Assembly: GCA_947167105.1 (NCBI GenBank)
Contig: CAMVGU010000005.1
Coordinates: 1-64,000 of the forward strand
Length of the DNA stretch: 64,000 bases
Direction of reading: 5' to 3'
DNA from: an uncultured Selenomonas sp.
Lineage (GTDB): Bacteria > Bacillota > Negativicutes > Selenomonadales > Selenomonadaceae
The position numbers and the translations under genes were made by a program. Shown in pieces: positions 32,189-40,375 of the stretch (the stretch's first letter is position 1; each line of letters opens with the position of its first letter). A model generated the notes under the pieces. The model searched no databases. It worked only from the letters and a program-made list of their open reading frames with translations, and was not told the origin of the DNA.

Positions 32189-34051
32189 TCATGGTGTGGA
32201 CGCTTGTACGTCTACTTGTTGCAGGGGCTGCCCCTGCATATCAGTCATATCCTCTGTCAGCCTGCGCTGGCCCAGCATGGTGGTAAGGTTCTCGCGATTG
32301 TAGGCGTAGCTTTGGCTGGCAAAATCCTGGTAGGGCTGGTAGCGCTGGGAGGGCGCGTTCAGGAGGCCGCAGAGGGTGTCGTAGAGCATGTCATTGGTGA
32401 AGTACTCCCCGGCGTGGGCACGCAGGGCCTTGGTGCGGCCCGGCAGCGCCTGCTGGTAGGCCGGGGACAGGTAGACCCACATGGGGATGCGTACCATTTC
32501 AAAGCTGAAGACATCAGGATTGTGGGAAATCTTCAAATCCTCGCCGTGGTCGGAGAAGTAGAACATGGCCTGTAGGTTCAAATGCTTCTGGGCGTAGGCA
32601 AAGACTTCCGAGAGGATGTGATCCGTGTAGAGGATGCTGTTTGCGTAGGAAGCGGCGGAGGTTACGGTGGACTCGCCCTCCGGCGTCTGGAACACGCTGT
32701 ACTCGGAAGGGTAGCGGTTGTTGTAGTAGATATGGCTGCCCATCACATGCAGCACGACAAAATTATTTTTGGTGGGGTCGAGGCGGGTGAGGAAGGGCAG
32801 CAGGGCATCATCGTATTTGCTGGTGAATTCATAGGAGTCGTCCGTCCACTCGGCATGGTCGGCAGTCTTTGCCACCAGGGTGATGGCGCTGTCGTACTGC
32901 CCATAGCGGCCCTGGTTGCTGAACCACCAGGTTTCATAGCCTGCCTTCTTGGCCACGTCCAGGATGGAGGCAGACTCGAAGAACTCCTTGCCGTTGTACT
33001 GGCTCTGCTCCGTCAGCGCCCGCTGCAGCACCGGTACGGTCTGTGACCAGGAGGCGTAGGCATTGCGGAACAGGATGAAATTCGGATTCTGCATCTGGGA
33101 GGACAGCCAGGGGGTATCCTCGTAGTAGAAGGAGGGGGTATAGGCTTTCATGTAATTGCGGGAGGCGGACTCGCCAATCACGAGGATGACCGTGCCCGGC
33201 GCTTTTGCCGCAAGGGTGACTGAGCTGTCGATGGCGAGGCTGTTCAGGCGTTCCTCATAGCCGGAGCTGTAGAGCTGGGTCTGCTCCACATAGGTGTTCA
33301 CATCCTTCCACTGCTCCATAATGGAGGACAGGGGCAGGTAGTAGGAAAGGGACCAGAGGCCCCCGGCCACCAGGAAGGCGATAGCGCCCATATGGCCGGC
33401 AGTGGCATCCTCCTCCATGCGGCGATAGAAAGCCAGATGCCCGCGGTAGCAGAGCCAGAGAAAGAGGGCGAAGCCCGCCAGAACCAAGAACGCAGGCAGC
33501 AAGCCCATATTGGAGCGGATAAAATCCAGGCTTTCTGGCACATTGGTCAGGTACAGCGCCATCAGGGACGCCGGTGACAGGCAGTGCCAGAACAGGCAGT
33601 AGTAAACGTACTGGATGAAAGGTATGGCGATGCCGATAAGGTTCAGCAGCGCCATCAAGGCTGCTGTCACCCGGGGCCAGCCCAGCCGGAACAGGGCACC
33701 CTCCAGGGCGGTCAGCAGGATGAAGCCTGTGGTGCCTATGACGAAATCAAAGCAGATCAGGGACATGTACCAGGCCTTATTGAAAGTCCAGGTGTAGAGC
33801 AGGGGAAAGGCCGAGCACCAGGCCAGCCCCGTGAACAGGTTCGGCAGAGTGGCGCGGCAAAAGAGGGGCACTCGCGTGCCGTACTGCAAGAGGACCAGCA
33901 CCGTGATGATGGGCAGGAGGATGGGCATGAAATACTGCGCCCCCATATCCTGCCCTATATCTATGTAGAAGGCGATAAGGCAGATGAAATAAGCGGCTGC
34001 AGCCGCCAGCCAGCGCAGGAGATTGTCCTGGTCCTGGGTTGAAATGTGCAT
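32189..34051 (-). CDS. phosphoethanolamine transferase (EptA/CptA-type sulfatase family)
   Basis: A 620-residue membrane enzyme. Hydrophobic helices occupy residues about 14-235. The periplasmic catalytic domain has VILVIGESASRNYMKAY (metal-binding Glu), the nucleophile Thr in ASWSQTVPVLQRAL, HVMGSHIYYNNRYP, and FYFSDHGEDLKIS (metal ligands). Such enzymes move phosphoethanolamine from phosphatidylethanolamine to lipid A or core heptose, which fits an outer-membrane-bearing Negativicute. ATG at 34051 has AAGGAAAGAAG upstream. It is transcribed divergently from nrdD and ends at its own terminator. Confidence 0.9.
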   Translation of the reverse strand: MHISTQDQDNLLRWLAAAAAYFICLIAFYIDIGQDMGAQYFMPILLPIITVLVLLQYGTRVPLFCRATLPNLFTGLAWCSAFPLLYTWTFNKAWYMSLICFDFVIGTTGFILLTALEGALFRLGWPRVTAALMALLNLIGIAIPFIQYVYYCLFWHCLSPASLMALYLTNVPESLDFIRSNMGLLPAFLVLAGFALFLWLCYRGHLAFYRRMEEDATAGHMGAIAFLVAGGLWSLSYYLPLSSIMEQWKDVNTYVEQTQLYSSGYEERLNSLAIDSSVTLAAKAPGTVILVIGESASRNYMKAYTPSFYYEDTPWLSSQMQNPNFILFRNAYASWSQTVPVLQRALTEQSQYNGKEFFESASILDVAKKAGYETWWFSNQGRYGQYDSAITLVAKTADHAEWTDDSYEFTSKYDDALLPFLTRLDPTKNNFVVLHVMGSHIYYNNRYPSEYSVFQTPEGESTVTSAASYANSILYTDHILSEVFAYAQKHLNLQAMFYFSDHGEDLKISHNPDVFSFEMVRIPMWVYLSPAYQQALPGRTKALRAHAGEYFTNDMLYDTLCGLLNAPSQRYQPYQDFASQSYAYNRENLTTMLGQRRLTEDMTDMQGQPLQQVDVQASTP

Positions 34052-34234
34052 AATCTATCTTCTTTCCTTGTCTACAATTCAGAACTCGCTTCAGAATTCG
34101 CTTGCAATCTTTTCCCCATACTACACAAAAAGCAGCCTTGCGTCAAATTTTTTTAGGGCTTTGGAAAGAGTCGCAAAGCGTGGCCGGAAAAGGGAGAACA
34201 GAGGTGCCGACATGGCAGGCGGGATTTTTTTCGG

Positions 34235-34303
34235 TTGCCAGCAGAGGCGTTCTTTGCTACAATATATTCTGCCATAAATATTAAAAACCACAATATATAG
34301 TGA
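34235..34303 (+). promoter_or_regulatory. nrdD promoter with two NrdR boxes
   Basis: -35 TTGCCA at 34235-34240 and -10 TACAAT at 34258-34263, 17-bp spacer. Two 16-bp sites match the NrdR box (acaCwAtATaTwGtgt): a diverged one at 34257-34272 (CTACAATATATTCTGC) and a near-perfect one at 34288-34303 (CCACAATATATAGTGA). Their starts are 31 bp apart, three helical turns, as usual for NrdR pairs. The boxes cover the -10 and the start region, which predicts repression when ATP/dATP is high. Confidence 0.85.
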
Positions 34304-34315
34304 AAGGCGGGGAGA

Positions 34316-34340
34316 GGGCCATAGATTTTGTATATGGCCC
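34316..34340 (+). promoter_or_regulatory. leader hairpin before nrdD start
   Basis: GGGCCATA pairs with TATGGCCC around a 9-nt loop, directly before the proposed ATG at 34348. The GAAAGGCGGGGAG ribosome-like stretch lies upstream of the hairpin, 28 nt or more from the ATG, so the hairpin could bring it close or control translation. Confidence 0.45.
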
Positions 34341-34347
34341 GCAAGGC

Positions 34348-36618
34348 ATGAAACTGAAGACAGTGATCAAGCGTTCCGGCATGGCAGTTCCCTATGACAG
34401 AATCAAGATCCGCAACGCCATCAAGGGTGCCAACAGCGATGCCGGGCAGCAGATGTCCGAAGCGTACATTGACGCCGTGACAGGCGGGGTTGAGGCCATC
34501 ATTGCGGAGCGGGAGAGCGTCAGCGTCGAGGACATACAGGATGTTGTCGAGCAGGAACTGATGAAGCACGGCTTCTATGAGATTGCGAAGAAATACATCA
34601 AATACCGCCAGAAGCATGCGGAGCGCCGTGAGGCCCAGCGGCACCTGATGGAGAGCTACCGTGATATCTTTTTCGCGGATTCCGTGGATGTAGACCTGAA
34701 GCGGGACAATGCGAATATCAATACAGATGCCAGCATGGGCATCATGCTGAAGCTTGGGGCGGAGGGCGCGAAGCACTTCGTTGACAACTACGTGCTGGAT
34801 GAGGAATTCCGGGAAGCCGACCGGGAAAATTACATCCATATCCATGATAAGGACTTCAGCCTGATTACCTTCAACTGCTGCCAGATAGACCTCTTAAAGC
34901 TTTTTCACGGTGGCTTCTCCACGGGGCACGGCTTCCTGCGGGAGCCTAATTCCATCCGCGCCTATGCCAGCCTTGCTTGCATAGCCATCCAGAGCAACCA
35001 GAACGACATGTTCGGCGGCCAGTCCATTAACTGCTTTGATTACGCCATGGCGGAGGGCGTGAAGAAATCCTTCCGCAAGGCTGTAATCGACGAGGCTTAC
35101 CGTGCCATGCGCTACCGCTTCGGCGCGGCTGATTTCATGCCGGAAAAGGAGTTCAAGGACAAAATCAAAGAGTTCACGGACTTCGGCCATTGCTCCTACA
35201 GTGAAAGCCGGGAGGCCCAGCCGGAGCGCTGGGATGCCTCCGTTGCAGCCATCACGGAGGCTTTGCGCCGGACTCTGACCGGTGCCCTCACCCGCCCTGA
35301 TGATGAACTGACCATAGAAGCCGGCTATATTTACAAGCTGGCCTGTGAGGATGTGGCCGAGGAAACCCACCAGGCCATGGAGGCTTTGATTCATAATTTC
35401 AACACCCTGCACTCCCGTGCCGGTGCCCAGGTGCCCTTCTCCTCCATAAATTACGGTATGGATACTTCCCCGGAGGGGCGTTTGGCCGTCAGTGAGGTTT
35501 TGAATGCCATTTGGTCAGGCCTGGGCAACGGGGAGACCGCGATTTTCCCCATCAGCGTTTTCCAGATCAAGGCAGGGGTGAATTACAACCCCGGCGACCC
35601 CAACTATGATTTGTTCCTGAAGGCATGCAAGGTCAGTGCCAAGCGGCTCTTCCCGAATTTCGTAAATCTTGATGCCCCCTATAACCTCCAATACTATAAG
35701 CCGGGGGACTACAACAGCTATGTAGCTACCATGGGCTGCCGCACCAGGGTCATGTCCAATGTGAACGGCCCGGAGCAGTCCGGCAGCCGGGGCAATTTCG
35801 CCTTTACCACCATCAACCTGCCGAAGCTGGCCCTGGAAGCCCAAGGGGATCTGGATAAGTTCTGGCAGCTCTTTGATAAGTACATCCAGGTAAGCCACGA
35901 TTACCTGCTGGCGCGGCTGCATGTGATTGAGCAGAAGCATGTCTATAACTATCCCTTCCTGATGGGGCAGGGGGTCTGGCTGGGCAGCGAAAAGCTGCGG
36001 GCAGATGACAGCATCAAGGAGGTGTTGAAGCACGCCTCCTACTCCATCGGCTTCTGCGGTCTGGCAGAGTGCCTGGTGGCCCTCATGGGCAAGCACCACG
36101 GCGAGAGCGAGGAGGCCCAGCAACTGGGACTTAAAATTGTGGCCCACCTGCGGGAGCGCACAGATGCCTTCACCCGTGCAGAGCATATGAACTGGACAAC
36201 CTTCGGCACCCCGGCAGAATCCACGGCAGGCCAGTTCCAGCGGGCGAACCGCAGGCAGTACGGCGTTATCAAGGGCGTGACTGACAGGGATTACATGACG
36301 AATTCCAGCCATGTGCCGGTCTACTACCCCATCAAGGCCATCGACAAAATCCGCATCGAGGCGCCCTATCACGCCCTGGAGAATGCAGGCCATATTGCCT
36401 ACATCGAGATGGACGGCGATCCGACGAAGAACGTAAAAGCCTTTGAAGCCATCGTCCGCGCCATGCACGATGCCGATATGGGCTACTTCTCCATCAATCA
36501 TCCGGTTGACCGGGACCCGGTCTGCGGCTACACTGGCATCATTGAGAACGAATGTCCCCACTGCCACCGCCGCGAAGTGGAGCAGGGCAGCTTCACCATC
36601 AAGCGCCGCAAGGCATAA
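34348..36618 (+). CDS. nrdD: anaerobic ribonucleoside-triphosphate reductase lacking the glycyl-radical C-terminus
   Basis: A 756-residue class III reductase large subunit. Residues 1-95 are an ATP-cone (VIKRSGMAVPYDRIKIRNAI). The barrel includes NTDASMGIMLKLG, HIHDKDFS, GGQSINCFDYAMAEG, the active-site Cys loop VATMGCRTRVMSN (about 463) and DRDPVCGYTGIIENECPHC near the end. The protein stops about eight residues after the zinc-site region (SFTIKRRKA), just where family members continue with RIRRITGY and 25-30 more residues holding the radical Gly. No frame downstream encodes that motif, and no nrdG activase gene is adjacent. GTG at 34300 lies inside an NrdR box, so I place the start at ATG 34348, although its ribosome site is weak. 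Confidence 0.88.
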   Translation: MKLKTVIKRSGMAVPYDRIKIRNAIKGANSDAGQQMSEAYIDAVTGGVEAIIAERESVSVEDIQDVVEQELMKHGFYEIAKKYIKYRQKHAERREAQRHLMESYRDIFFADSVDVDLKRDNANINTDASMGIMLKLGAEGAKHFVDNYVLDEEFREADRENYIHIHDKDFSLITFNCCQIDLLKLFHGGFSTGHGFLREPNSIRAYASLACIAIQSNQNDMFGGQSINCFDYAMAEGVKKSFRKAVIDEAYRAMRYRFGAADFMPEKEFKDKIKEFTDFGHCSYSESREAQPERWDASVAAITEALRRTLTGALTRPDDELTIEAGYIYKLACEDVAEETHQAMEALIHNFNTLHSRAGAQVPFSSINYGMDTSPEGRLAVSEVLNAIWSGLGNGETAIFPISVFQIKAGVNYNPGDPNYDLFLKACKVSAKRLFPNFVNLDAPYNLQYYKPGDYNSYVATMGCRTRVMSNVNGPEQSGSRGNFAFTTINLPKLALEAQGDLDKFWQLFDKYIQVSHDYLLARLHVIEQKHVYNYPFLMGQGVWLGSEKLRADDSIKEVLKHASYSIGFCGLAECLVALMGKHHGESEEAQQLGLKIVAHLRERTDAFTRAEHMNWTTFGTPAESTAGQFQRANRRQYGVIKGVTDRDYMTNSSHVPVYYPIKAIDKIRIEAPYHALENAGHIAYIEMDGDPTKNVKAFEAIVRAMHDADMGYFSINHPVDRDPVCGYTGIIENECPHCHRREVEQGSFTIKRRKA

Positions 36619-36634
36619 AATCCCATAGACAGCA

Positions 36635-36669
36635 AAACGCCCCGGGCCAGCAGATGCCTCGGGGCGTTT
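36635..36669. terminator. terminator between nrdD and tRNA-Ser
   Basis: AAACGCCCCG (36635-36644) pairs with CGGGGCGTTT (36660-36669). It lies between convergent nrdD and the minus-strand tRNA-Ser and can serve both directions (A-run on the left). Confidence 0.8.
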
Positions 36670-36681
36670 AATGTACAAAAA

Positions 36682-36770
<89 letters not shown>

Positions 36771-36833
36771 GTCAGCCACTTCATTATAGCAGGGGTAAAC
36801 TGCCTTGTCAAATGGGGGAGGGAGGCGGAAAGT

Positions 36834-36883
36834 CAAGTATACTTGCACGTATACTTGACCCTGCCTGCTCTTTATGCTATGCT
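36834..36883 (+). promoter_or_regulatory. vapBC promoter and tandem operator palindromes
   Basis: A perfect 12-bp palindrome CAAGTATACTTG (36834-36845) is followed at once by a near copy CACGTATACTTG (36846-36857). -35 TTGACC (36855-36860) overlaps the second copy; -10 TATGCT (36878-36883) has a 17-bp spacer. This is the expected layout for autoregulation by an antitoxin-toxin complex. Confidence 0.7.
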
Positions 36884-36904
36884 GAAATCAAGGGGGGATG
36901 CCTT

Positions 36905-37138
36905 ATGCCACAGATTTCGTTGTACGTAAACCAGAATGATTATGACAAGATTGTGGAGGCCGCAAGATTTTCAGGTAAATCCATTTCCAACTGGGTGGCA
37001 GAGGCTGTCAGGCCGAAATTCCGCCAGGGTTACAGCCAGGAATTCCTGGATTTGTTCGGCTCTGTGCAGGATGAATCATTCCGGCGGCCGGAGCAGCCTG
37101 ATGCCTCTCTGAATGCTCCGCGGGAGGAAATGCTGTGA
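36905..37138 (+). CDS. antitoxin, ribbon-helix-helix-like, partner of PIN toxin
   Basis: A 77-residue protein beginning PQISLYVNQNDYDKIVEAAR, a beta strand and helix typical of ribbon-helix-helix antitoxins (ISLYV strand, then FSGKSISNWVAEAVR). The C-terminal half (SVQDESFRRPEQPD) would contact the toxin. AAGGGGGG lies 8 nt before the ATG at 36905. Its stop overlaps the toxin start (GTGA). Confidence 0.82.
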   Translation: MPQISLYVNQNDYDKIVEAARFSGKSISNWVAEAVRPKFRQGYSQEFLDLFGSVQDESFRRPEQPDASLNAPREEML

Positions 37139-37536
37139 GCTACTATTTGGATACCAACATGTGCATCTATTACCTGAATGGACGCTATGACGCTGTCAGG
37201 CAGCATTTGCTGGCACATACGCCGGAAGAGATCAGGATACCCGCGATTGTCAAGGCCGAACTTTTGGCAGGGGCATATAAGAGCAGTCGGCGCCGGGTAA
37301 CGGAGCAAAAGCTGCTGTCATTTCTGTCCTTTTTTGTTCTGGAGCCTTTTGGCGATCGGATGACCTATGCTTATGCAGAGTTACGTTCGCAACTGGAGAA
37401 AAGCGGAACGCCCATAGGGCCTGATGATATGCTGATAGCTGCGACCGTGCTGGCTGAGGATGGAATCCTGGTGACGCATAATGTGCGTGAATTTCAGCGC
37501 GTGAAAGGGCTGAGACTGGAAGACTGGACAGCGTGA
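37135..37536 (+). CDS. vapC: VapC-type PIN-domain toxin ribonuclease
   Basis: A 133-residue PIN nuclease. The acidic metal-binding residues are present: Asp in YYLDTNMCIYYL, Glu in KAELLAGAYK, and Asp in PIGPDDMLIAATVL, then VTHNVREFQRVKGLRLEDW at the end, the classic VapC close. VapC toxins cleave tRNA or rRNA. The start is GTG at 37135, overlapping the antitoxin stop by 4 bp. The pair lies between tRNA-Ser and murI. Confidence 0.92.
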   Translation: MSYYLDTNMCIYYLNGRYDAVRQHLLAHTPEEIRIPAIVKAELLAGAYKSSRRRVTEQKLLSFLSFFVLEPFGDRMTYAYAELRSQLEKSGTPIGPDDMLIAATVLAEDGILVTHNVREFQRVKGLRLEDWTA

Positions 37537-37613
37537 GCGCTTCTTGGGAGGTCTTTTGGCATTTTGCAGTACAGCATGCTCATCGAAGTTTTAAAGCTAC
37601 GGAGGTCTTTTCC

Positions 37614-38393
37614 TTGAAAATCGCTTTCTTTGATTCCGGCCTGGGAGGGCTGTCGGTGTTGCATGAGGCACGGCTGGCGCTGCCAGGGGAGCAGTTTATT
37701 TTTTATGCGGATGAAGATCATGTGCCCTATGGCACTAAAACCAGGGCCGAGGTGCAGGGCTTTGTGGCCCAGGCTTTTGATTTCCTTGTGGCCCAGGATG
37801 TGAAGGCCATTGTGGTGGCCTGCAATACGGCGACCAGCGTGGCGGTGGCGGAGATGCGGCACCGCTATTCCATTCCCATTATCGGCATGGAACCGGCCGC
37901 CAAGCGGGCACTGGATCTGGACGGGGAGCACCGTGTGCTGGTGACGGCGACGCCCATCACCGTCAAGGGGAATAAGCTGAAACTGCTGATTGAGCATGTG
38001 GACAAGGATCATCTGGTGGATCTTTTGCCCTTGCCGCAGTTGGTGGAGTTTGCAGAGCGGCAGGAATTCAAGTCCCAGGCGGTGTATGATTATTTGGCAA
38101 AGGCCCTTGCTCCCTATGAGCTTTCCGAGTATTCGGCCCTGGTGCTGGGCTGCACTCACTTCAATTATTTCAAGGACACCCTGCGGGAGCTGCTGCCCCC
38201 CAATGTTTCCTTCGTGGACGGCAATGCAGGCACGGTGCGGGAACTGATACGCCAGCTTGAGGTGAGGGGCCAGTTGGAGCAGGGGGAGCCGACGGTTGAT
38301 TATTATTATTCGGGACGCCCTGTGACAGAGGCGAAGGAGCTTTCGCGTTTGCATGCGTATTTGGAGCGTTTGGACAGGATGCGTAGGATTTGA
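37614..38393 (+). CDS. murI: glutamate racemase
   Basis: MurI interconverts L- and D-glutamate for peptidoglycan. The two catalytic cysteines are in VVACNTATSVAV (about residue 69) and LVLGCTHFNYF (about 181), with the opening IAFFDSGLGGLSVL. At 259 residues the length is normal. The start is TTG at 37614 with GGAGG 8 nt upstream; in-frame upstream codons do not match the family. A decayed copy of the last 60 bp of this gene is found at 63471-63531. Confidence 0.95.
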   Translation: MKIAFFDSGLGGLSVLHEARLALPGEQFIFYADEDHVPYGTKTRAEVQGFVAQAFDFLVAQDVKAIVVACNTATSVAVAEMRHRYSIPIIGMEPAAKRALDLDGEHRVLVTATPITVKGNKLKLLIEHVDKDHLVDLLPLPQLVEFAERQEFKSQAVYDYLAKALAPYELSEYSALVLGCTHFNYFKDTLRELLPPNVSFVDGNAGTVRELIRQLEVRGQLEQGEPTVDYYYSGRPVTEAKELSRLHAYLERLDRMRRI

Positions 38394-38433
38394 GCCGCTT
38401 GTTGTGCCGTTATTTTGTAAATTCGTTTTAACT

Positions 38434-38462
38434 ATTGACAACAAACTGTTACGTCATTACAA
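38434..38462 (+). promoter_or_regulatory. strong promoter of the envelope/exopolysaccharide locus
   Basis: TTGACA at 38434-38439 and TACAAT at 38457-38462 with a 17-bp spacer. The first gene starts at about 38643, leaving a leader of about 170 nt. Confidence 0.75.
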
Positions 38463-38478
38463 TGGCCTTAGATTTTTA

Positions 38479-38587
38479 CCCGTGGGCAGTGGATTTTCTT
38501 GCAAACAATCGCCCGCGGCATACCGCTGATTATTCGTTACGCCCTCCATCGAAGCTGTGCAGGCATAAAAGAGCTCGATGGGGGGCG
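38479..38587 (+). ncRNA. structured 5' leader, candidate cis-regulatory RNA
   Basis: Two stems lie in tandem: CCGTGGGC (38479-38486) with GCCCGCGG (38510-38517), one G-U pair, and CGCCCTCCATCGA (38540-38552) with TCGATGGGGGGCG (38575-38587), 13 bp with one G-U pair and a 22-nt loop. No T-run follows, so the second is not a plain terminator. It does not match the c-di-GMP (GEMM) riboswitch consensus I know. Function is unknown. Confidence 0.5.
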
Positions 38588-38642
38588 GTGTGCGTTTGCG
38601 GTCATGATGAATGGCATGATGGCAGAAAGGATTGTAGGCAAA

Positions 38643-40346
38643 GTGTCAAAAAAACAGCGGCTTCTCGGTGCCCTTTTTCTGGGGATGCAGTTGCCCGGCG
38701 GTCTGGCTATGGCTGCAGAGACAGAGGCGCAGCCCTGGGTGTATGACTCCTTAAGAGAGCTTCAGGCAGCGGGATATCTTGAGCTGCCCGAGGCTCCCTT
38801 GGGCAGTTTTTCTCGTGCAGAATTGGCCGGCATGGTGTCCAAGGCCCTGGCGAATATGGAGGAGAAGCGAACCGGGAAACTTGCGGATGAGTATGCGCTG
38901 TTGACCCGTCTGGAGGTCATGGACGAAGTGCAGCTTCAACTGGCCAGGGAGCAGGAGCATTATGCCGATAAACATCTGGCAGCGGCCCGGGCCAGGGCCA
39001 GGCATGCGGCGGAAATGCTGGCCCGTCGTTCAGTGGAGGGACAGAACCGGCTGGAAGTCATGGGGCCTTTGAAGCAGCAGAGTGATGAGGCACAGGAAAA
39101 GCTGGGCTTCGCTGCCAGGGACTATGCTGAAGCCAAGAGCCGGGTAGCGGAGCTGGAAGGGCTTTTGCGGCAGGTGCAGGCAAGGCAGCGGCAGTTGCTG
39201 GCGGTGATGAGCGGCGGAACTGTGGATGGCGAAACCGAAAAAACCGCAGCAACGGGCGGGATAGTTTCTGCCCCCGGAAGCATGGCCCATTCATTAGCGG
39301 CAGTGCCGGGGACTGCACAGGCCGGAGGGCGGGATGCCGGGGAAGCTTCTGCCCTGGCAGCGGCGGGCAGGCTCAGGGCGGAATTTGCCGGAGAGTTGGA
39401 AACAAAAGGCAGCCTGGACGAGGGGAATGCCACCAGGCAGCTATCCTCCAATCTGCCCCTCAGATATGTGCCGGATCAGCGCTTCAAGCTGGATACGGAG
39501 ATGAGGCTTGATTCCGGGCACTCCAGCGGCGAGCATGGGAACGGAAACCGCACCCGGGCCCGCGTCCGCCTGTTCCCCGACTACGATATTGACGGCAACT
39601 GGCACATCAAGGGCATGGCGGAATGGGAAAAGACCCTGTCCGGCAGTAAATCCTCCAATGACGGCGAGTTCAGGCTGGACCGCTATTATCTCAGCGGCGA
39701 TATAGGCACGGTACACTCTGATCTGGGCGTTTTCAGCAGCCTGATGGCAGAGGGCAATATCTACGACAGCAAGTTCAGGGGCGCCAGGTTCTCTGTAGGC
39801 AGGCCAGTGCGCTATACCTTTGAGGCAGGCCAGGTGGGCCGGGACGAGGTGAAGAACTCCTTTGACCTGACGGCATCCTATAAGGGTGCAGATTACGGAC
39901 TGGAGGGGGGCATTTACCGTTTCGGCTTCGACGATGGCTCCTGGCAGAATATCCTCATGGCCAATTACCGCCATAATCTCGGAGTGCTGGATGCCGGTGC
40001 CATGGTGCTGTACGGCAAGGAGAGAAACCGGGGCGGCAAGGCAGGATTTGTGCTGACTTTGGGCTACAGTCCCGCCGATAGCTGGAAGCCATATACCTGG
40101 AATGGCTGGCTGAAGTATTATTACCAGCCTGCCTCCACCTATCTTTACCATACCATGAACGGCAGGGCCGATGCGATGAAAGCCCACGGAGGCTTCAAGG
40201 GCTTTGGGCTGGGGGCTTATTACAACCTGCCCCATGATTGGAGCCTGGGCATCGAATACTATGCTTTGAGGGATTTGGACTACGGCCATGCCTCCAATAC
40301 CATCTGGGGAGTATTGACCAAGAGATTCAAGAATTACAGGGAATAA
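38643..40346 (+). CDS. outer-membrane porin-like beta-barrel with SLH-like N-terminus
   Basis: A protein of about 567 residues. The signal peptide (SKKQRLLGALFLGMQLPGGLAMA) is followed by an SLH-like segment (VYDSLRELQAAGYLE then SFSRAELAGMVSKAL), as in Negativicute porins that tether the outer membrane to peptidoglycan. Residues about 95-190 are coiled coil, followed by a Gly/Ala-rich linker. From about residue 250 alternating strands rich in Tyr, Gly and charged residues suggest a beta-barrel (FKLDTEMRLDSG, GFVLTLGYSPADSW, LGIEYYALRDLDYG). GTG at 38643 gives the best signal peptide; in-frame ATGs at 38604-38619 and a TTG at 38499 fall in or near the leader hairpins. It may export the polysaccharide made by the genes that follow. 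Confidence 0.75.
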   Translation: MSKKQRLLGALFLGMQLPGGLAMAAETEAQPWVYDSLRELQAAGYLELPEAPLGSFSRAELAGMVSKALANMEEKRTGKLADEYALLTRLEVMDEVQLQLAREQEHYADKHLAAARARARHAAEMLARRSVEGQNRLEVMGPLKQQSDEAQEKLGFAARDYAEAKSRVAELEGLLRQVQARQRQLLAVMSGGTVDGETEKTAATGGIVSAPGSMAHSLAAVPGTAQAGGRDAGEASALAAAGRLRAEFAGELETKGSLDEGNATRQLSSNLPLRYVPDQRFKLDTEMRLDSGHSSGEHGNGNRTRARVRLFPDYDIDGNWHIKGMAEWEKTLSGSKSSNDGEFRLDRYYLSGDIGTVHSDLGVFSSLMAEGNIYDSKFRGARFSVGRPVRYTFEAGQVGRDEVKNSFDLTASYKGADYGLEGGIYRFGFDDGSWQNILMANYRHNLGVLDAGAMVLYGKERNRGGKAGFVLTLGYSPADSWKPYTWNGWLKYYYQPASTYLYHTMNGRADAMKAHGGFKGFGLGAYYNLPHDWSLGIEYYALRDLDYGHASNTIWGVLTKRFKNYRE

Positions 40347-40375
40347 GGAATTGTCGAAAGGAATATTTGCGCACC

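Noticed and set aside
34300-34302. GTG as the nrdD start
   Set aside because: It lies inside the second NrdR box, has no ribosome site, and the family start matches the ATG at 34348.
38499-38501. TTG start for the porin-like gene
   Set aside because: It lies in the loop of the first leader hairpin, lacks a ribosome site and would hide the signal peptide.
38479-38587. c-di-GMP riboswitch in the exopolysaccharide leader
   Set aside because: The conserved GEMM core and tetraloop-receptor sequences are not visible; only stem structure supports a regulatory RNA.
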